Shown: positions 16,936 to 25,908 of the stretch, piece after piece
How the letters are laid out: each line of letters opens with the position of its first letter
Numbering within the stretch: the stretch's first letter is position 1
NCBI GenBank assembly: GCA_964556755.1
Contig: CAZKXI010000003.1
Coordinates: 190,167-254,166 of the forward strand
Source: UBA4085 sp964556755
Lineage (GTDB): Bacteria > Acidobacteriota > Aminicenantia > Aminicenantales > UBA4085
Direction of reading: 5' to 3'
Length of the DNA stretch: 64,000 nucleotides
Program-made: the position numbers and the translations under genes
The notes under the pieces: generated by a model
What the model was told of the DNA's origin: nothing
The model's database searches: none
The model's input: the letters and a program-made list of their open reading frames with translations, nothing else

Positions 16936-19900
16936 CTTTCGACGTACAGGTCTCTGATATCGGACAGGGGGTAAGGTGATTTCAGCCGGTTCAGATAGCT
17001 GATAAAAAGACAGAGCCCTAAGCTGTCTTCTTCGCCGGATAAGCGACCGACGATCCTGCGGCCAAGAGCGCGGCAGTAGCGGACGTTGATGGACCGCAAC
17101 GCGGCTAGTCCGCTGACGGTGCGTGGGATGACGGCGCGGCGGAGACGTCGCCGGACCTCAGGTCGATGGAGCAGCAAGCTTGCCTCGTAGCCGAAATAAC
17201 ACTTTCGGCCGCAGAACTGGCTGCAACCGGCGAAGGGCCCGGAAGCCCGCTCGAAGAGGGCTTTCAGCTCTTGAGAAATCGCTTCGGCCTTAGAGTTCGT
17301 TCCAAACGACGGCTCGGACGTTTCAGATTCGATTAAGGCGCAGATCCGTTCCTGCAGGCCGACGATGCGTGTGGGGTCGATTCCGGCGAATCGGGCCTTG
17401 GACGTGAGGTGCTTCCAACCCGCTTGGACAAAATAGCATCGCTCGTCCCCCCCCGTAAGGAGTCGAACGGCTCGTCGGGACTCTTCCAAGGCTTTTCGCC
17501 ACTGGCCGGTACGGAAGAGGAGGGAATGGAGAAACCGGAAGTAAGGACCGGGTTCATCGCTGCCCGACGAGCGGCCGGTGCGCATGGAATCGATCGGGCA
17601 AGGAACAAGACACGTACCGCAACCCGGCAGACGTCTGGATCGGATCGTTGTCTCCGCCCTCTTGTCCTTCATATAGTCCGAGGGCTCGATGCCGGCGGCA
17701 TCAATCCCCGAAAGCGGGATCTTGACCGCCATGGGCTCGTCCAATCCCTCGAAGAAGACGGCCGCTTGTCCGGACTCAAGCACGGAGAGGTGAGCTTCTT
17801 GAGATGCGTTCATGGCCATGCAGCCAGCCATGGCCGCCCTGTCATCGGCCGCGACGAGTCGGTGGACGATCTTCAGGCTGGTGTTCTTGAGAGCGTCCTC
17901 GGCCAGCTTGACCGGGATTTGTTCGGCGATCAGAATGCCTTCTCCGTAGGACCTGATCTCGGAAAGCATCTGGCTGAGGGCTTCCACGGCCTTAGCCTTG
18001 GGATCCGCGACTTCGGGGTTCCCGCCGCCGGCGCGAGCCTTGGATATGAGCCGATGGGCTTCCTCAATCAGGGTGACGTGAACGAGGGTTCCTTTTGAGG
18101 CAATCGGAAGAGACCGCCGGTACTCAAAGAGGCGATTGACTAGGAGGGCGATGATGAAGGCCTTTTCCTCGTCCTGGGCGACCATCTCAAGCTCCAGGAC
18201 GGATGGCTGAGAGAGCAGAGTCTCAAAACAGATCGATCGGGGGGTGTCCAGCATGGCGCCTTTCCCCCCGACGCGGAGGCTTCCGATCCGCACCTTCAGA
18301 GCAGCCTTGACGTCCCGCGAGATGCGATCATCATAGCCCAATTCTTCGACGACCGGATCGATGGCTTCATACAGATCGCTCAGAGTCGGGAAGGCCCAGC
18401 TATCCGGATGATGCGGGTCGGGCCAATCCCTGTTGGTCCCCGTAAGGAGGTCCCAACCTTTCGCCTCGTAAACTCGGAGGACGCACTTTTCGAGGACGTG
18501 GGGCATGGGGGGATACATGGCGAAGCTGGCGTTGAAGACGGCCCTGAGGTGGTCGGCGTGAGCCAGGACGGCGAACCCGCGCGGAAAATCGAACGGGTTC
18601 AGACGGAAAGGCGATCCTGTCTCATCGCCCAATGTGTAGAGCAGGCCGTTTTGAAAGAGAGGTCGAGATAGAAGGCGACGATACTCGCTCTTCGCTGGCT
18701 CGATCACCAGGAAAGGAACAGGCTGAACCCTCTCCCAGAGCTGCGTCAGGATATGGAAGCACGTGTTCGTTTTTCCAGATCCCGTCACACCGGCGATTAA
18801 AGCGTGGCGGCTCAGGTGCGCCAGCGGGATGGTGGCGGTTACCCCTAGAGGGGCGTTTCGGTCGATGACAGCGCCGATTTCCAGAAGATCCGAGTGGGCG
18901 GTGTGCTCCGCTTGGTGAAGGCCGAAAGCGGGCCGGCGGACCAAGTCGTAGCCGGGCGACTCAAGAGTCGGCGGTACGAAAAATTGCGCCAGATCCAGGG
19001 AGTCCTGGAGGGTCTCATAGAACGCCGGCAACAATCTCGAGAGCGGATATTCGGGCGCGGAAGAAGCTTGCGCTCCGCCCGATCGGAGAGGCAGGATCCT
19101 GAGTGGCTCGAAAGCGGGCGGAGCGCCCGCGAAAGCCGACTTGACCAACCCCCCCAGATGCTCGAGCATGTGGACTTTGTCGGCCAGAAGAAGGATGCGG
19201 ACAGCCCACGTCCCCCAAAGGCGGCCACGACGTAAGCGCTCGAGGACGTCCCTCAACGCCTGGCAATAGCGCTCCGCGCGCGTGTTAATGACCTCCCGGG
19301 CTTCCTGGTCGGAATACCTGGCTTGAGTATGGACGGAGACCTTAACGAGAGGAAAGCACTCATCAATCCGCTTGGAGATGATGTCGATTCCCTGTTCGAT
19401 CATCGCCGCGGCGACGGGTCTGGCCGTGACAAGGATGCCAAAATTACGGCCGCGGAGCGCGCGGATGACCGAATTGAATCCCGGTTCCCATTTCTCAGCA
19501 AGGGTTGTCTCGACGCCGCCTGGGAGTCCGGTCATCACCGCGGAATGGACGGCCAGAGCGGCGACCTTTGCCTGGACGGGATGACCCGGAGCCTCGGTTC
19601 CCAAGTCGATTCCGGGGAAGGATCCCCGCAAGGCTGATGGAAGAAAGCCGGCGTCGTCAAGCCCCCCTTCGTTCGACTGCCCATAGTGAACGGCGAGCCC
19701 CCCGCGCGAAGATTCGAAGAAGAGGGCGGCCTGCTGTGCCGCGCCATGCATGCCGGCCAAGATATCCTTCATGCGCGGAAGCGTCTCCGAGGGGGATTCT
19801 TGCTCCGGGAACGCGTTGACCCTTATGAACTCAATTCCTGGCGGGAGGAAGGGTGCGGACAGGAGCTTCTTGTCCAGGCAGCCAAGGGCATCAAAGGGAC

Positions 19901-19949
19901 GGCGACAAAGAGCTCCAAGCTCTTTACTGAAGTCTCTCTCTTCAGTCAC
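16932..19949 (-). CDS. HerA-type ATPase with C-terminal cysteine cluster
   Basis: 1005 residues from a GTG at 19949 preceded by GGGGAG; upstream sequence in this frame is antisense-like and overlaps the CFI-box gene, so a longer start is rejected. Walker A GVTGSGKT lies at 387-394 after a large N-terminal region. The Walker B strand reads VTLIEEAHRL, and SLKIVHRLVAADDR fits the HerA arginine-finger region. After the motor, CGTCLVPC and a CxxFCGRKC cluster near the C-terminus suggest a zinc or Fe-S site. HerA motors form hexamers that move DNA, usually with a nuclease. Here the coupled partners are instead an HExxH protein, a CFI-box protein and a VWA-like lipoprotein, an unusual set. Confidence 0.8.
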   Translation of the reverse strand: MTEERDFSKELGALCRRPFDALGCLDKKLLSAPFLPPGIEFIRVNAFPEQESPSETLPRMKDILAGMHGAAQQAALFFESSRGGLAVHYGQSNEGGLDDAGFLPSALRGSFPGIDLGTEAPGHPVQAKVAALAVHSAVMTGLPGGVETTLAEKWEPGFNSVIRALRGRNFGILVTARPVAAAMIEQGIDIISKRIDECFPLVKVSVHTQARYSDQEAREVINTRAERYCQALRDVLERLRRGRLWGTWAVRILLLADKVHMLEHLGGLVKSAFAGAPPAFEPLRILPLRSGGAQASSAPEYPLSRLLPAFYETLQDSLDLAQFFVPPTLESPGYDLVRRPAFGLHQAEHTAHSDLLEIGAVIDRNAPLGVTATIPLAHLSRHALIAGVTGSGKTNTCFHILTQLWERVQPVPFLVIEPAKSEYRRLLSRPLFQNGLLYTLGDETGSPFRLNPFDFPRGFAVLAHADHLRAVFNASFAMYPPMPHVLEKCVLRVYEAKGWDLLTGTNRDWPDPHHPDSWAFPTLSDLYEAIDPVVEELGYDDRISRDVKAALKVRIGSLRVGGKGAMLDTPRSICFETLLSQPSVLELEMVAQDEEKAFIIALLVNRLFEYRRSLPIASKGTLVHVTLIEEAHRLISKARAGGGNPEVADPKAKAVEALSQMLSEIRSYGEGILIAEQIPVKLAEDALKNTSLKIVHRLVAADDRAAMAGCMAMNASQEAHLSVLESGQAAVFFEGLDEPMAVKIPLSGIDAAGIEPSDYMKDKRAETTIRSRRLPGCGTCLVPCPIDSMRTGRSSGSDEPGPYFRFLHSLLFRTGQWRKALEESRRAVRLLTGGDERCYFVQAGWKHLTSKARFAGIDPTRIVGLQERICALIESETSEPSFGTNSKAEAISQELKALFERASGPFAGCSQFCGRKCYFGYEASLLLHRPEVRRRLRRAVIPRTVSGLAALRSINVRYCRALGRRIVGRLSGEEDSLGLCLFISYLNRLKSPYPLSDIRDLYVER

Positions 19950-20499
19950 GATGGGGCTCCCCGTGGTCAGCAGCCGGAACGGTGAAAAACAGCTTGATGA
20001 ATCCTGCGGAAGGCTTGAGGATGAGGTCTCGGCATATGCGGCGAGTCCAATTTCGGTTGGCGATCCGCTTGGCCAAGGCGGGAGAAAGGGCTTCATAGAG
20101 CTTGACGAGCCGAACGCCTCCGGGCCTCTGGAGGAGATAGTTATCTCGAAAGCTCCTGAAGAAGCGAACCTGCGCAGAATGAGGCGAGCCGTAAGCGGCC
20201 GTGGCAATGAAGCAATGCAGGCAACCTCCTGGCGTGACCATCGAGCGGGTGGTCAGATTGTGGATCGAGAAGGCCACGAGGTTTCCCCTGACGTATCGGC
20301 CTTTGATGGCAACGCGCTGATTGACGGTGATGATTCCCGGCGTGGAGCCCTTGTAGATGACAGGGATCTCGATACCCTCCGCAGCGATGATGAACCTCAG
20401 TACGGGGACCTCCTGCTTTGGGGGGCGAACCGGGCTCCAAGACGGAAGGCGATCCGGGCCGGGCTGGACATAGATGACGTCACCCTCGATCGAATCCAT
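19942..20499 (-). CDS. CFI-box protein
   Basis: 185 residues starting at ATG 20499, with GAGGAAG upstream; it begins one base after the stop of the VWA gene. The N-terminal half is a beta-rich domain (EVPVLRFIIAAEGIEIPVIY, RVAIKGRYVRGNLVAFSIHN). At about 100 it has the CFIATAAYGSP motif followed by RFFRSFRDNYLL and a helical LYEALSPALAKRIA stretch. This is the CFI-box C-terminal domain, seen in many bacterial proteins but without an agreed function. Its stop overlaps the HerA GTG start, indicating coupling. Confidence 0.75.
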   Translation of the reverse strand: MDSIEGDVIYVQPGPDRLPSWSPVRPPKQEVPVLRFIIAAEGIEIPVIYKGSTPGIITVNQRVAIKGRYVRGNLVAFSIHNLTTRSMVTPGGCLHCFIATAAYGSPHSAQVRFFRSFRDNYLLQRPGGVRLVKLYEALSPALAKRIANRNWTRRICRDLILKPSAGFIKLFFTVPAADHGEPHRD

Positions 20500-20500
20500 T

Positions 20501-21268
20501 TCACGTGCCTTCCTCGAACTTGATGAGCGAGCGTCCGTAATCGGCCAGGGTCGCCCCGCATGCGGACAGGTAGTCCTGCCAGAAGGCCCGTAGCGCTTGA
20601 AAGCGGGCCGTTCCGGCCGCGTTGGCGCCGGCGATGTAGACACGCGCCCCTGACAGCGCCGGAAGGCGGCCCAGACGTTCCTCCTCGGCGATGATCCGTT
20701 CTCTCTGCTCCGGGCCGAGCTCAAGCTTGCGAAAGTCGTAGGGGGGCGCTTCGTGGATCATGTCCGAAAACAACGCGATGATCCGGATCTCGCTCGGGTA
20801 TCCCCCGAAAACCCTTTGGGCCAAGGTGAGGGAGCCGAAGATGTCGGTCAGCTTGGAGCTGTCGGCTTGCAGGATGCTGCGGCATCTTAGCTTCAGATCC
20901 GATCGCTGCTTCTCGATGTCAGCCCTGGCCTTGGCCTGCTCTGCGGCTCGATACCTATCGTTGTTGGCCTTGGAGGAGAACGTCTGACGAAAGATGTGCT
21001 TGATTGGGAAGCTGCTTCTCGAGAGCGGGTTGTCGTTGATCTTCTCGACGACCAAGGTGTCCCCGACGCCCATGGCCTCCAGGATCATGTCGATGCCTTC
21101 AAGGTAGCTGTCTCGATCTGGCTCCGTGCTCTGCGAGAGGTCAAGCAGGACAAAGACGGTCTTGGGGGACGGCTTGACTGAAGGCCTTGCCTCTTGGCAT
21201 CCCCAGGCCCCGATCAGCAGGATCACGCTGAGCAAGCGCTGCATCCCTTTCATCGGCTTAGCGCTCAT
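20501..21268 (-). CDS. Lipoprotein with von Willebrand A-like domain
   Basis: 255 residues from the ATG at 21268 (an earlier ATG at 21295 would lie deeper in the previous gene). A short signal peptide ends in LIGAWGC, a lipobox, so it should be anchored on a membrane outside the cytoplasm. FVLLDLSQST (about 37-46) gives the D-x-S-x-S metal site of a VWA fold, and IIALFSDMIHEAPP gives a later strand with Asp. VWA domains mediate metal-dependent protein contacts. It lies between the coiled-coil membrane protein (11-base overlap) and the CFI-box protein. Confidence 0.7.
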   Translation of the reverse strand: MSAKPMKGMQRLLSVILLIGAWGCQEARPSVKPSPKTVFVLLDLSQSTEPDRDSYLEGIDMILEAMGVGDTLVVEKINDNPLSRSSFPIKHIFRQTFSSKANNDRYRAAEQAKARADIEKQRSDLKLRCRSILQADSSKLTDIFGSLTLAQRVFGGYPSEIRIIALFSDMIHEAPPYDFRKLELGPEQRERIIAEEERLGRLPALSGARVYIAGANAAGTARFQALRAFWQDYLSACGATLADYGRSLIKFEEGT

Positions 21269-22400
21269 CGCGGCAGCTCCAATCCAGGGGGGCAAGCATC
21301 TCGTCCGGCATCGGGAGCGATTCCTCTGGCTTCTTCCTGAACGAGGCGGGCTCGGTTCGGTCGCGTCGGGCCAGCAAATTGCCTCGGCGGTAGGCGCGGA
21401 TATGCGCAGCGCAAGCGGTCAGCTCGAACATGGCCCGGTTCTGGTAGGCGGCCCGAACTTTCTCTCGCTTGGCTCTGGTGGCGGCGATCTTCACTTCGGC
21501 CGTCTCCCGGCGTTCCAGAACCTCAATCGCCTCGCGGTCTTCTTTCAAAAAGTCCGTATTGGCGCGCTCGCATTGCTTCTTAAGGGTTCGGTAGGTGCCG
21601 GGATCTTCGTGCGAAGAAGAGTACGCCAGCCAGAAGCCGATGACCAGCACGATGGCGTTGAAGAACGCGAACGCCAGGAACAGCAAGGTCGGACTCAGCC
21701 GAACGCCGAGGAAAGCTTCCGCTTCCTGCCCCTCCATGGATTTCGCCCGGATGTAGGAAAAGGCGGTCACGCCGGTCAACGTGATCAGAAGGCCAAGCAA
21801 GACGACGGCCTTCATGACCTTGCTGGACGATCTGTTCTTGTGCGTCTCTCCGGCGGCGTGTGCGAAGCTGAGGAATAGAACCCCGAGAGCAACGGCCGTG
21901 AGATCTGTCAGCAGCTGGCTGAGGTTCAGGATCTGGAAGACGATCCGGTTGACCGGGAACTCCAGTAGAACCAGGATCAGGGACCCGATCAGGGCGACCG
22001 AACGGCTCATGTGCGGCCGCGGGAACGCGTCAAACAGCCGCTGCGTCTCGTCCCGTTTGGACTTGGCCTCGAGGGCCTCCTGCATTTCTTTCGTGATCCG
22101 TCTGTCGGCCTGCTTGAGCTCGGCCTGGGCCGTGCAGTAGTCCCGAAGAAGAGGCTCATCATCCTTGGCCCAATCCTCCAGGAGACTCTGCACTGCCGCC
22201 AGGGCATTACGAGTCCGCGCCTGTTCCCACTGGCTCGGGTCTTCGCAGGCGACATCTGGAACCGGATCGACGGGTTCCCAGGGCGGAATGTCGAATCGGA
22301 GCCGGCGACTTCTGGCGTCCCTTTTCCCCGCTCGAAATGCGTCCTTCTCGGAGACGACGATGGGCTTCCGCCTCATCTCTTGATCGTGTTTGTTTCTCAT
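21258..22400 (-). CDS. Coiled-coil, four-helix membrane protein, first gene of HerA operon
   Basis: 380 residues. A cytoplasmic N-terminal region of about 130 residues ends in a charged coiled coil. Four hydrophobic segments follow at about 131-155, 160-183, 198-218 and 238-262, and then a second coiled coil and basic C-terminal tail. No family recognised. As first gene of the minus-strand unit, it probably sets the membrane base on which the lipoprotein outside and the ATPase inside could be linked (inference). Confidence 0.7.
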   Translation of the reverse strand: MRNKHDQEMRRKPIVVSEKDAFRAGKRDARSRRLRFDIPPWEPVDPVPDVACEDPSQWEQARTRNALAAVQSLLEDWAKDDEPLLRDYCTAQAELKQADRRITKEMQEALEAKSKRDETQRLFDAFPRPHMSRSVALIGSLILVLLEFPVNRIVFQILNLSQLLTDLTAVALGVLFLSFAHAAGETHKNRSSSKVMKAVVLLGLLITLTGVTAFSYIRAKSMEGQEAEAFLGVRLSPTLLFLAFAFFNAIVLVIGFWLAYSSSHEDPGTYRTLKKQCERANTDFLKEDREAIEVLERRETAEVKIAATRAKREKVRAAYQNRAMFELTACAAHIRAYRRGNLLARRDRTEPASFRKKPEESLPMPDEMLAPLDWSCRDER

Positions 22401-22557
22401 CTGGCCCTCCTGCCTTTCGCGATCGCTTCATAACTATGCAATCATCGTGCCAGGCGTTAGCCGAGCATTGACTTGCGGATTCTGGTAAAATCAAACTATG
22501 GTTGTAAATCGTTCCTCGATAGTCGCGCTCATCTTTTCGCCGAGTGGATAACCGCTT
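22401..22557. promoter_or_regulatory. Divergent promoter region of the HerA and RiPP/importer operons
   Basis: 157 bases between two divergent genes, each the first of a long unit, so promoters for both must lie here. A TTGACT hexamer at 22468-22473 is a possible -35 for the plus-strand unit, but no good -10 with standard spacing follows. No clear operator symmetry seen. Confidence 0.4.
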
Positions 22558-23436
22558 ATGAACGCTCAAGTTATCCTCAATGCCCTCATCAGCGGTCTCA
22601 CTTTGTCGATCCTTAGCCTGGGTTTCTCGATCATCTATCGTGCGACCGGCATCTTCGCTATAGCCTTGGCCGGGGCATATGCCTTGGCTCCTTATTTAGC
22701 CCGCCAATCGTTCCAATTAGGCTCTACTTGGATAACCGCGGTATCGATTTCGCTCTTGGCGCCAATCCTCATCATGGGCGCGGCCGAGCTATGGAATCAT
22801 CGGCCTCTGTCAAAAAAATCAACATCCTTCGCGGGCCACTTCATGGTATCCCTGGGGCTATACATCGTTCTCATCCAGGTCATCGTTTTAGTCTGGGGGA
22901 ACGAGTCGAGGACTTTCCGGTCCGGCGCAGATGCTACGTTCGCCTTGGGCAGAGGCATGATCCTGACACGCTCGCAAGTTATCGCTGCCGTAGTCTCGAG
23001 CCTGACGATCTCCGTTTTTTATCTTGGATTTCGGCATACGAACCTGGGTCTTCGACTCAGAGCGCTATCCGACAATCCAAATCAACTCGCGCTCTTAGGA
23101 TGTAATATCCACTCTCTACGCCTTGTCGCCACGACATTGGCAGGTTTATTGGCGAGCTTGAGCGGATTATTGACGGCTCTTGACGTCGGATTTGACCCAT
23201 TTACCGGGATGCGGGCTCTCTTGCCGGCGATCGTCGCCGTCATCGTCGGGGGGAACGGATCCTTCTGGGCCCCTGTTATTGGCGGGATCCTAATCGGCTT
23301 TCTCAGGGTCGAAGTCGTATGGCTATGGTCCGCCCGTTGGCAAGAAGTCTCGACATTTCTAGTCCTCGTAGCCGTTCTCCTTCTGCGCCCGCAAGGCATC
23401 TTTGGAAAACGTGTTCGGGTGGAAGCGGAGTATTGA
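22558..23436 (+). CDS. LIV-type ABC importer permease (LivH-like)
   Basis: 292 residues with about eight hydrophobic segments. The N-terminus (LNALISGLTLSILSLGFSIIYRATG) and the GLRLRALSDNPNQLALLGCN stretch match the LivH permease family, where a conserved loop contacts the ATPase. In E. coli, LivH forms a heterodimer channel with LivM to import branched-chain amino acids. Here the pair is followed by RiPP-making genes, so the substrate may not be an amino acid. First gene of the plus-strand block. Confidence 0.88.
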   Translation: MNAQVILNALISGLTLSILSLGFSIIYRATGIFAIALAGAYALAPYLARQSFQLGSTWITAVSISLLAPILIMGAAELWNHRPLSKKSTSFAGHFMVSLGLYIVLIQVIVLVWGNESRTFRSGADATFALGRGMILTRSQVIAAVVSSLTISVFYLGFRHTNLGLRLRALSDNPNQLALLGCNIHSLRLVATTLAGLLASLSGLLTALDVGFDPFTGMRALLPAIVAVIVGGNGSFWAPVIGGILIGFLRVEVVWLWSARWQEVSTFLVLVAVLLLRPQGIFGKRVRVEAEY

Positions 23437-23439
23437 GAC

Positions 23440-24339
23440 ATGGATTATCTCTTTCATCTGCTCATTTACTTCGCGATCTATGCAATCCTGGCCCTCAGCC
23501 TTAATCTGATCGTTGGATACTGTGGCCTGATAACGATGGCCCATGCCGCTTTCTTCGCATTTGGCGGTTATTCATATGCTCTTCTCACTCGGCTTCTGGG
23601 CTTTGGCTTCCTTGAGGCGGCGACTTGCGCTTTTACTCTTTCCGGGATCATGAGCCTTAGCGTTTCTCTACCCTCTTGGCGCTTTCGCGGCGATCATTTT
23701 GTCCTAATGACTTTGGCTGGGCAGAGCTTTTTTTACTCAGTGTTCAATAATTGGACTTCAATTGATTCGCCTATCGGGACTTGGAAGAATTTGACTAATG
23801 GCCCTTTTGGGCTCTCAAATGTTTCCAAACCTGATATTCTTGGTATCAAAATAGAATCTAACGGTATCATATTTGTGCTTTTCTTTTTTCTCCTCTTTCT
23901 CAGCCTCCTTATTTTTTTTAGGCTGAAGTCGGCGCCTTGGGGGCGTCTGCTGAAATGCATGCGAGACGATGAGCTGGCGGTCAGGGCATTGGGAAAGAAT
24001 ACGAAATTGGCCAAGATTCATACTTTGGCGATCGCTTGCGCTTTTGCCGGTCTCTCGGGCGCAATGTATTCATCCTATGTAAGTTACATAGACCCCTCGA
24101 GCGCTAGTTTGGACGAATCGATTCTCCTCCTCAGTATGGTCCTGATTGGGGGAGTCGGCAATCTTCGAGGACCGATGATCGGGGCGGCGGTCCTTATCGG
24201 TCTGCCTGAAGTCCTGAAGTTCATCCAATTGCCCGCCTCTACCGCAGCGAACTTAAGGCTGTTGGCATACGGCTTGCTATTAATGATCATGGTTCGTTTG
24301 AGGCCCCAAGGGCTTGCCGGCGAATACAGATGGCAATGA
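23440..24339 (+). CDS. LIV-type ABC importer permease (LivM-like)
   Basis: 299 residues; starts 3 bases after the LivH stop with GGAG upstream. The segment LALSLNLIVGYCGLITMAHA is typical for LivM (LNL-x-x-G-x-x-G-x-x-x-x-x-HA). LLKCMRDDELAVRALGKNT is the ATPase-contact loop, and IGGVGNLRGPMIGAA a late conserved membrane turn. Codon usage is more AT-rich than in the ATPase gene that follows. Partner of the LivH-like permease. Confidence 0.88.
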   Translation: MDYLFHLLIYFAIYAILALSLNLIVGYCGLITMAHAAFFAFGGYSYALLTRLLGFGFLEAATCAFTLSGIMSLSVSLPSWRFRGDHFVLMTLAGQSFFYSVFNNWTSIDSPIGTWKNLTNGPFGLSNVSKPDILGIKIESNGIIFVLFFFLLFLSLLIFFRLKSAPWGRLLKCMRDDELAVRALGKNTKLAKIHTLAIACAFAGLSGAMYSSYVSYIDPSSASLDESILLLSMVLIGGVGNLRGPMIGAAVLIGLPEVLKFIQLPASTAANLRLLAYGLLLMIMVRLRPQGLAGEYRWQ

Positions 24340-24351
24340 GGTGCCGAATCG

Positions 24352-25908
24352 ATGTTTGCCTCAACGGCTGCGGATCAAGGGCGGCTATCTCCCAAACAAG
24401 GGGGGAATCTGCCCGTTGTCGTGCTGGCGGCAGGCCGGCTGAATAAGGCGTTTGGCGGAAACTCCGTCCTTCGAGACATAAATCTGGAGCTTCGGGCCGG
24501 GGACGTCGTTCTGCTGCGAGGAGACAACGGCTCCGGCAAGACGACTCTTCTAAATATCCTGACCGGAAACCTTGAGCCCGATTCCGGCTGGATCCGCATG
24601 AATGCGGCCGGGAGTGAGGAATTATTCGAATTCCCCTTGCGTTGGCGGCAGCGCATCGATCCGTTTGAACGCTTCATGCCCGAGCGAATCGCACGCGAGT
24701 CGGTCGGCCGGACATGGCAGGATGTGAGGCTCTTCTCAACTCGGACGCTGGTTGATAACATCGCCGTCTCCAGGCCCGGCCAGCCGGGCGAGAGGCCCAT
24801 GGCGGCTCTTCTCGGCTTGAGAGGGGCCGGGCCCGCGGAGGCGCGCAATCGTGCCGAATCGGCGTCGATCCTCGATCGGCTCGGGCTGAAAGGACGAGAA
24901 AATTCATCCGCCGATAAAATCTCACTTGGCCAGGCCAAGCGAGTGGCCATCGCAAGGGCCGTCCGCTCCGGGTCTCGGGTGCTCTTCCTCGACGAGCCGC
25001 TCTCCGGCCTTGACGGGGAGGGGATCGAGGGCGTGATGTCCTACCTGGAAGAGCTTGCCCACGGCGGAAAGTCTACGCTTGTCATCATCGAACACGTCCT
25101 GAATATCCCTCGAATTCTCGCTTTTGCCCGCACCGTCTGGACTCTGGCCGATGGGAGCCTTTCTGTCGAAAACCCGACGACTGTTCAAAAAGAGTTAAAG
25201 AATTTGACCGTCCCGGCCGACAGGCCAGCCTGGCTCCGAGAACTGGACCTACCCGGCTTGGAAGTGAGAAACGAGATCCTTCCGGCAGGCGCAACGTTGA
25301 CTCGCATCAGGCGGCCAGGGATTCCCATCACCACGAATCAGCCGGCGCTGGAATTGAAAAGTCTCGTCGTCTGCCGAGGGAGACGCGTTGTGATTGGAGG
25401 ACGCGGAGCCGGCTCGCCGGATGGATTCGATTTGAGGATCATGGAAGGCGAGATCGCCGTACTTCAGGCTCCGAACGGATGGGGGAAGAGCAGCCTGATT
25501 CGAGCTATCTCTGGGCAGCTGCCGGCACAATCGGGAACCGTATCTCTTCATGGAGAAAGAATCGATGGATTACCCCCCTGGCGGCGAGTTCGAAAAGGAC
25601 TGGCGATCCTTCCCTCTGATGATTTTGCATTCCCGAGCCTGAAGGTTGGAGAGGTTTTCCGTCTCGCGGGTCGGAAGGGCGCCGAGGTAGCCGGCGAGTC
25701 GTTGCGCGACCGATTCGTTTCGTGCCTAAGCGGGGGCGAGTCGCGCGCGGTTGCGGTCCGGACTTTGAGACCAGAGGGATTCGGCCTTTTTGACGAGCCC
25801 TTCGGCGCATTGGATCAAAAGATGAGCCGGGAGCTGTTGCGCCATCTGATTCTGGGCCGCTCGACAGCCCTTCTTACCGAGCCGCTGAGGAGGATGGAAG
25901 ATGCCTGA
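24352..25908 (+). CDS. Fused LivG-LivF-like double ABC ATPase
   Basis: 518 residues; two ATPase halves in one chain, where classical LIV systems use two proteins. N-half: Walker A GDNGSGKTT, the LivG-type sequence VGRTWQDVRLFSTRTLVDNI, signature ISLGQAKR and Walker B VLFLDEPLSGLD. C-half: Walker A PNGWGKSS, signature CLSGGESR and Walker B FGLFDEPFGALD. The C-half is shortened (about 190 residues), and the usual switch His after its D-loop is not evident (TALLTEP), so one ATP site may be impaired. GAGGTG precedes the start. It drives transport through the two permeases. Confidence 0.85.
   Translation: MFASTAADQGRLSPKQGGNLPVVVLAAGRLNKAFGGNSVLRDINLELRAGDVVLLRGDNGSGKTTLLNILTGNLEPDSGWIRMNAAGSEELFEFPLRWRQRIDPFERFMPERIARESVGRTWQDVRLFSTRTLVDNIAVSRPGQPGERPMAALLGLRGAGPAEARNRAESASILDRLGLKGRENSSADKISLGQAKRVAIARAVRSGSRVLFLDEPLSGLDGEGIEGVMSYLEELAHGGKSTLVIIEHVLNIPRILAFARTVWTLADGSLSVENPTTVQKELKNLTVPADRPAWLRELDLPGLEVRNEILPAGATLTRIRRPGIPITTNQPALELKSLVVCRGRRVVIGGRGAGSPDGFDLRIMEGEIAVLQAPNGWGKSSLIRAISGQLPAQSGTVSLHGERIDGLPPWRRVRKGLAILPSDDFAFPSLKVGEVFRLAGRKGAEVAGESLRDRFVSCLSGGESRAVAVRTLRPEGFGLFDEPFGALDQKMSRELLRHLILGRSTALLTEPLRRMEDA

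Noticed and set aside
19950..20207. N-terminal extension of the HerA-type frame
   Set aside because: It overlaps the CFI-box gene in another frame; the GTG at 19949 has a strong ribosome site and fits operon coupling.
20500..20724. N-terminal extension of the CFI-box frame
   Set aside because: It overlaps the VWA gene and has Arg/Ser-rich shadow composition; ATG 20499 is better placed.
22468..22500. Sigma70 promoter for the RiPP/importer unit based on TTGACT
   Set aside because: No good -10 at standard spacing; kept only as a weak hint inside the divergent region.
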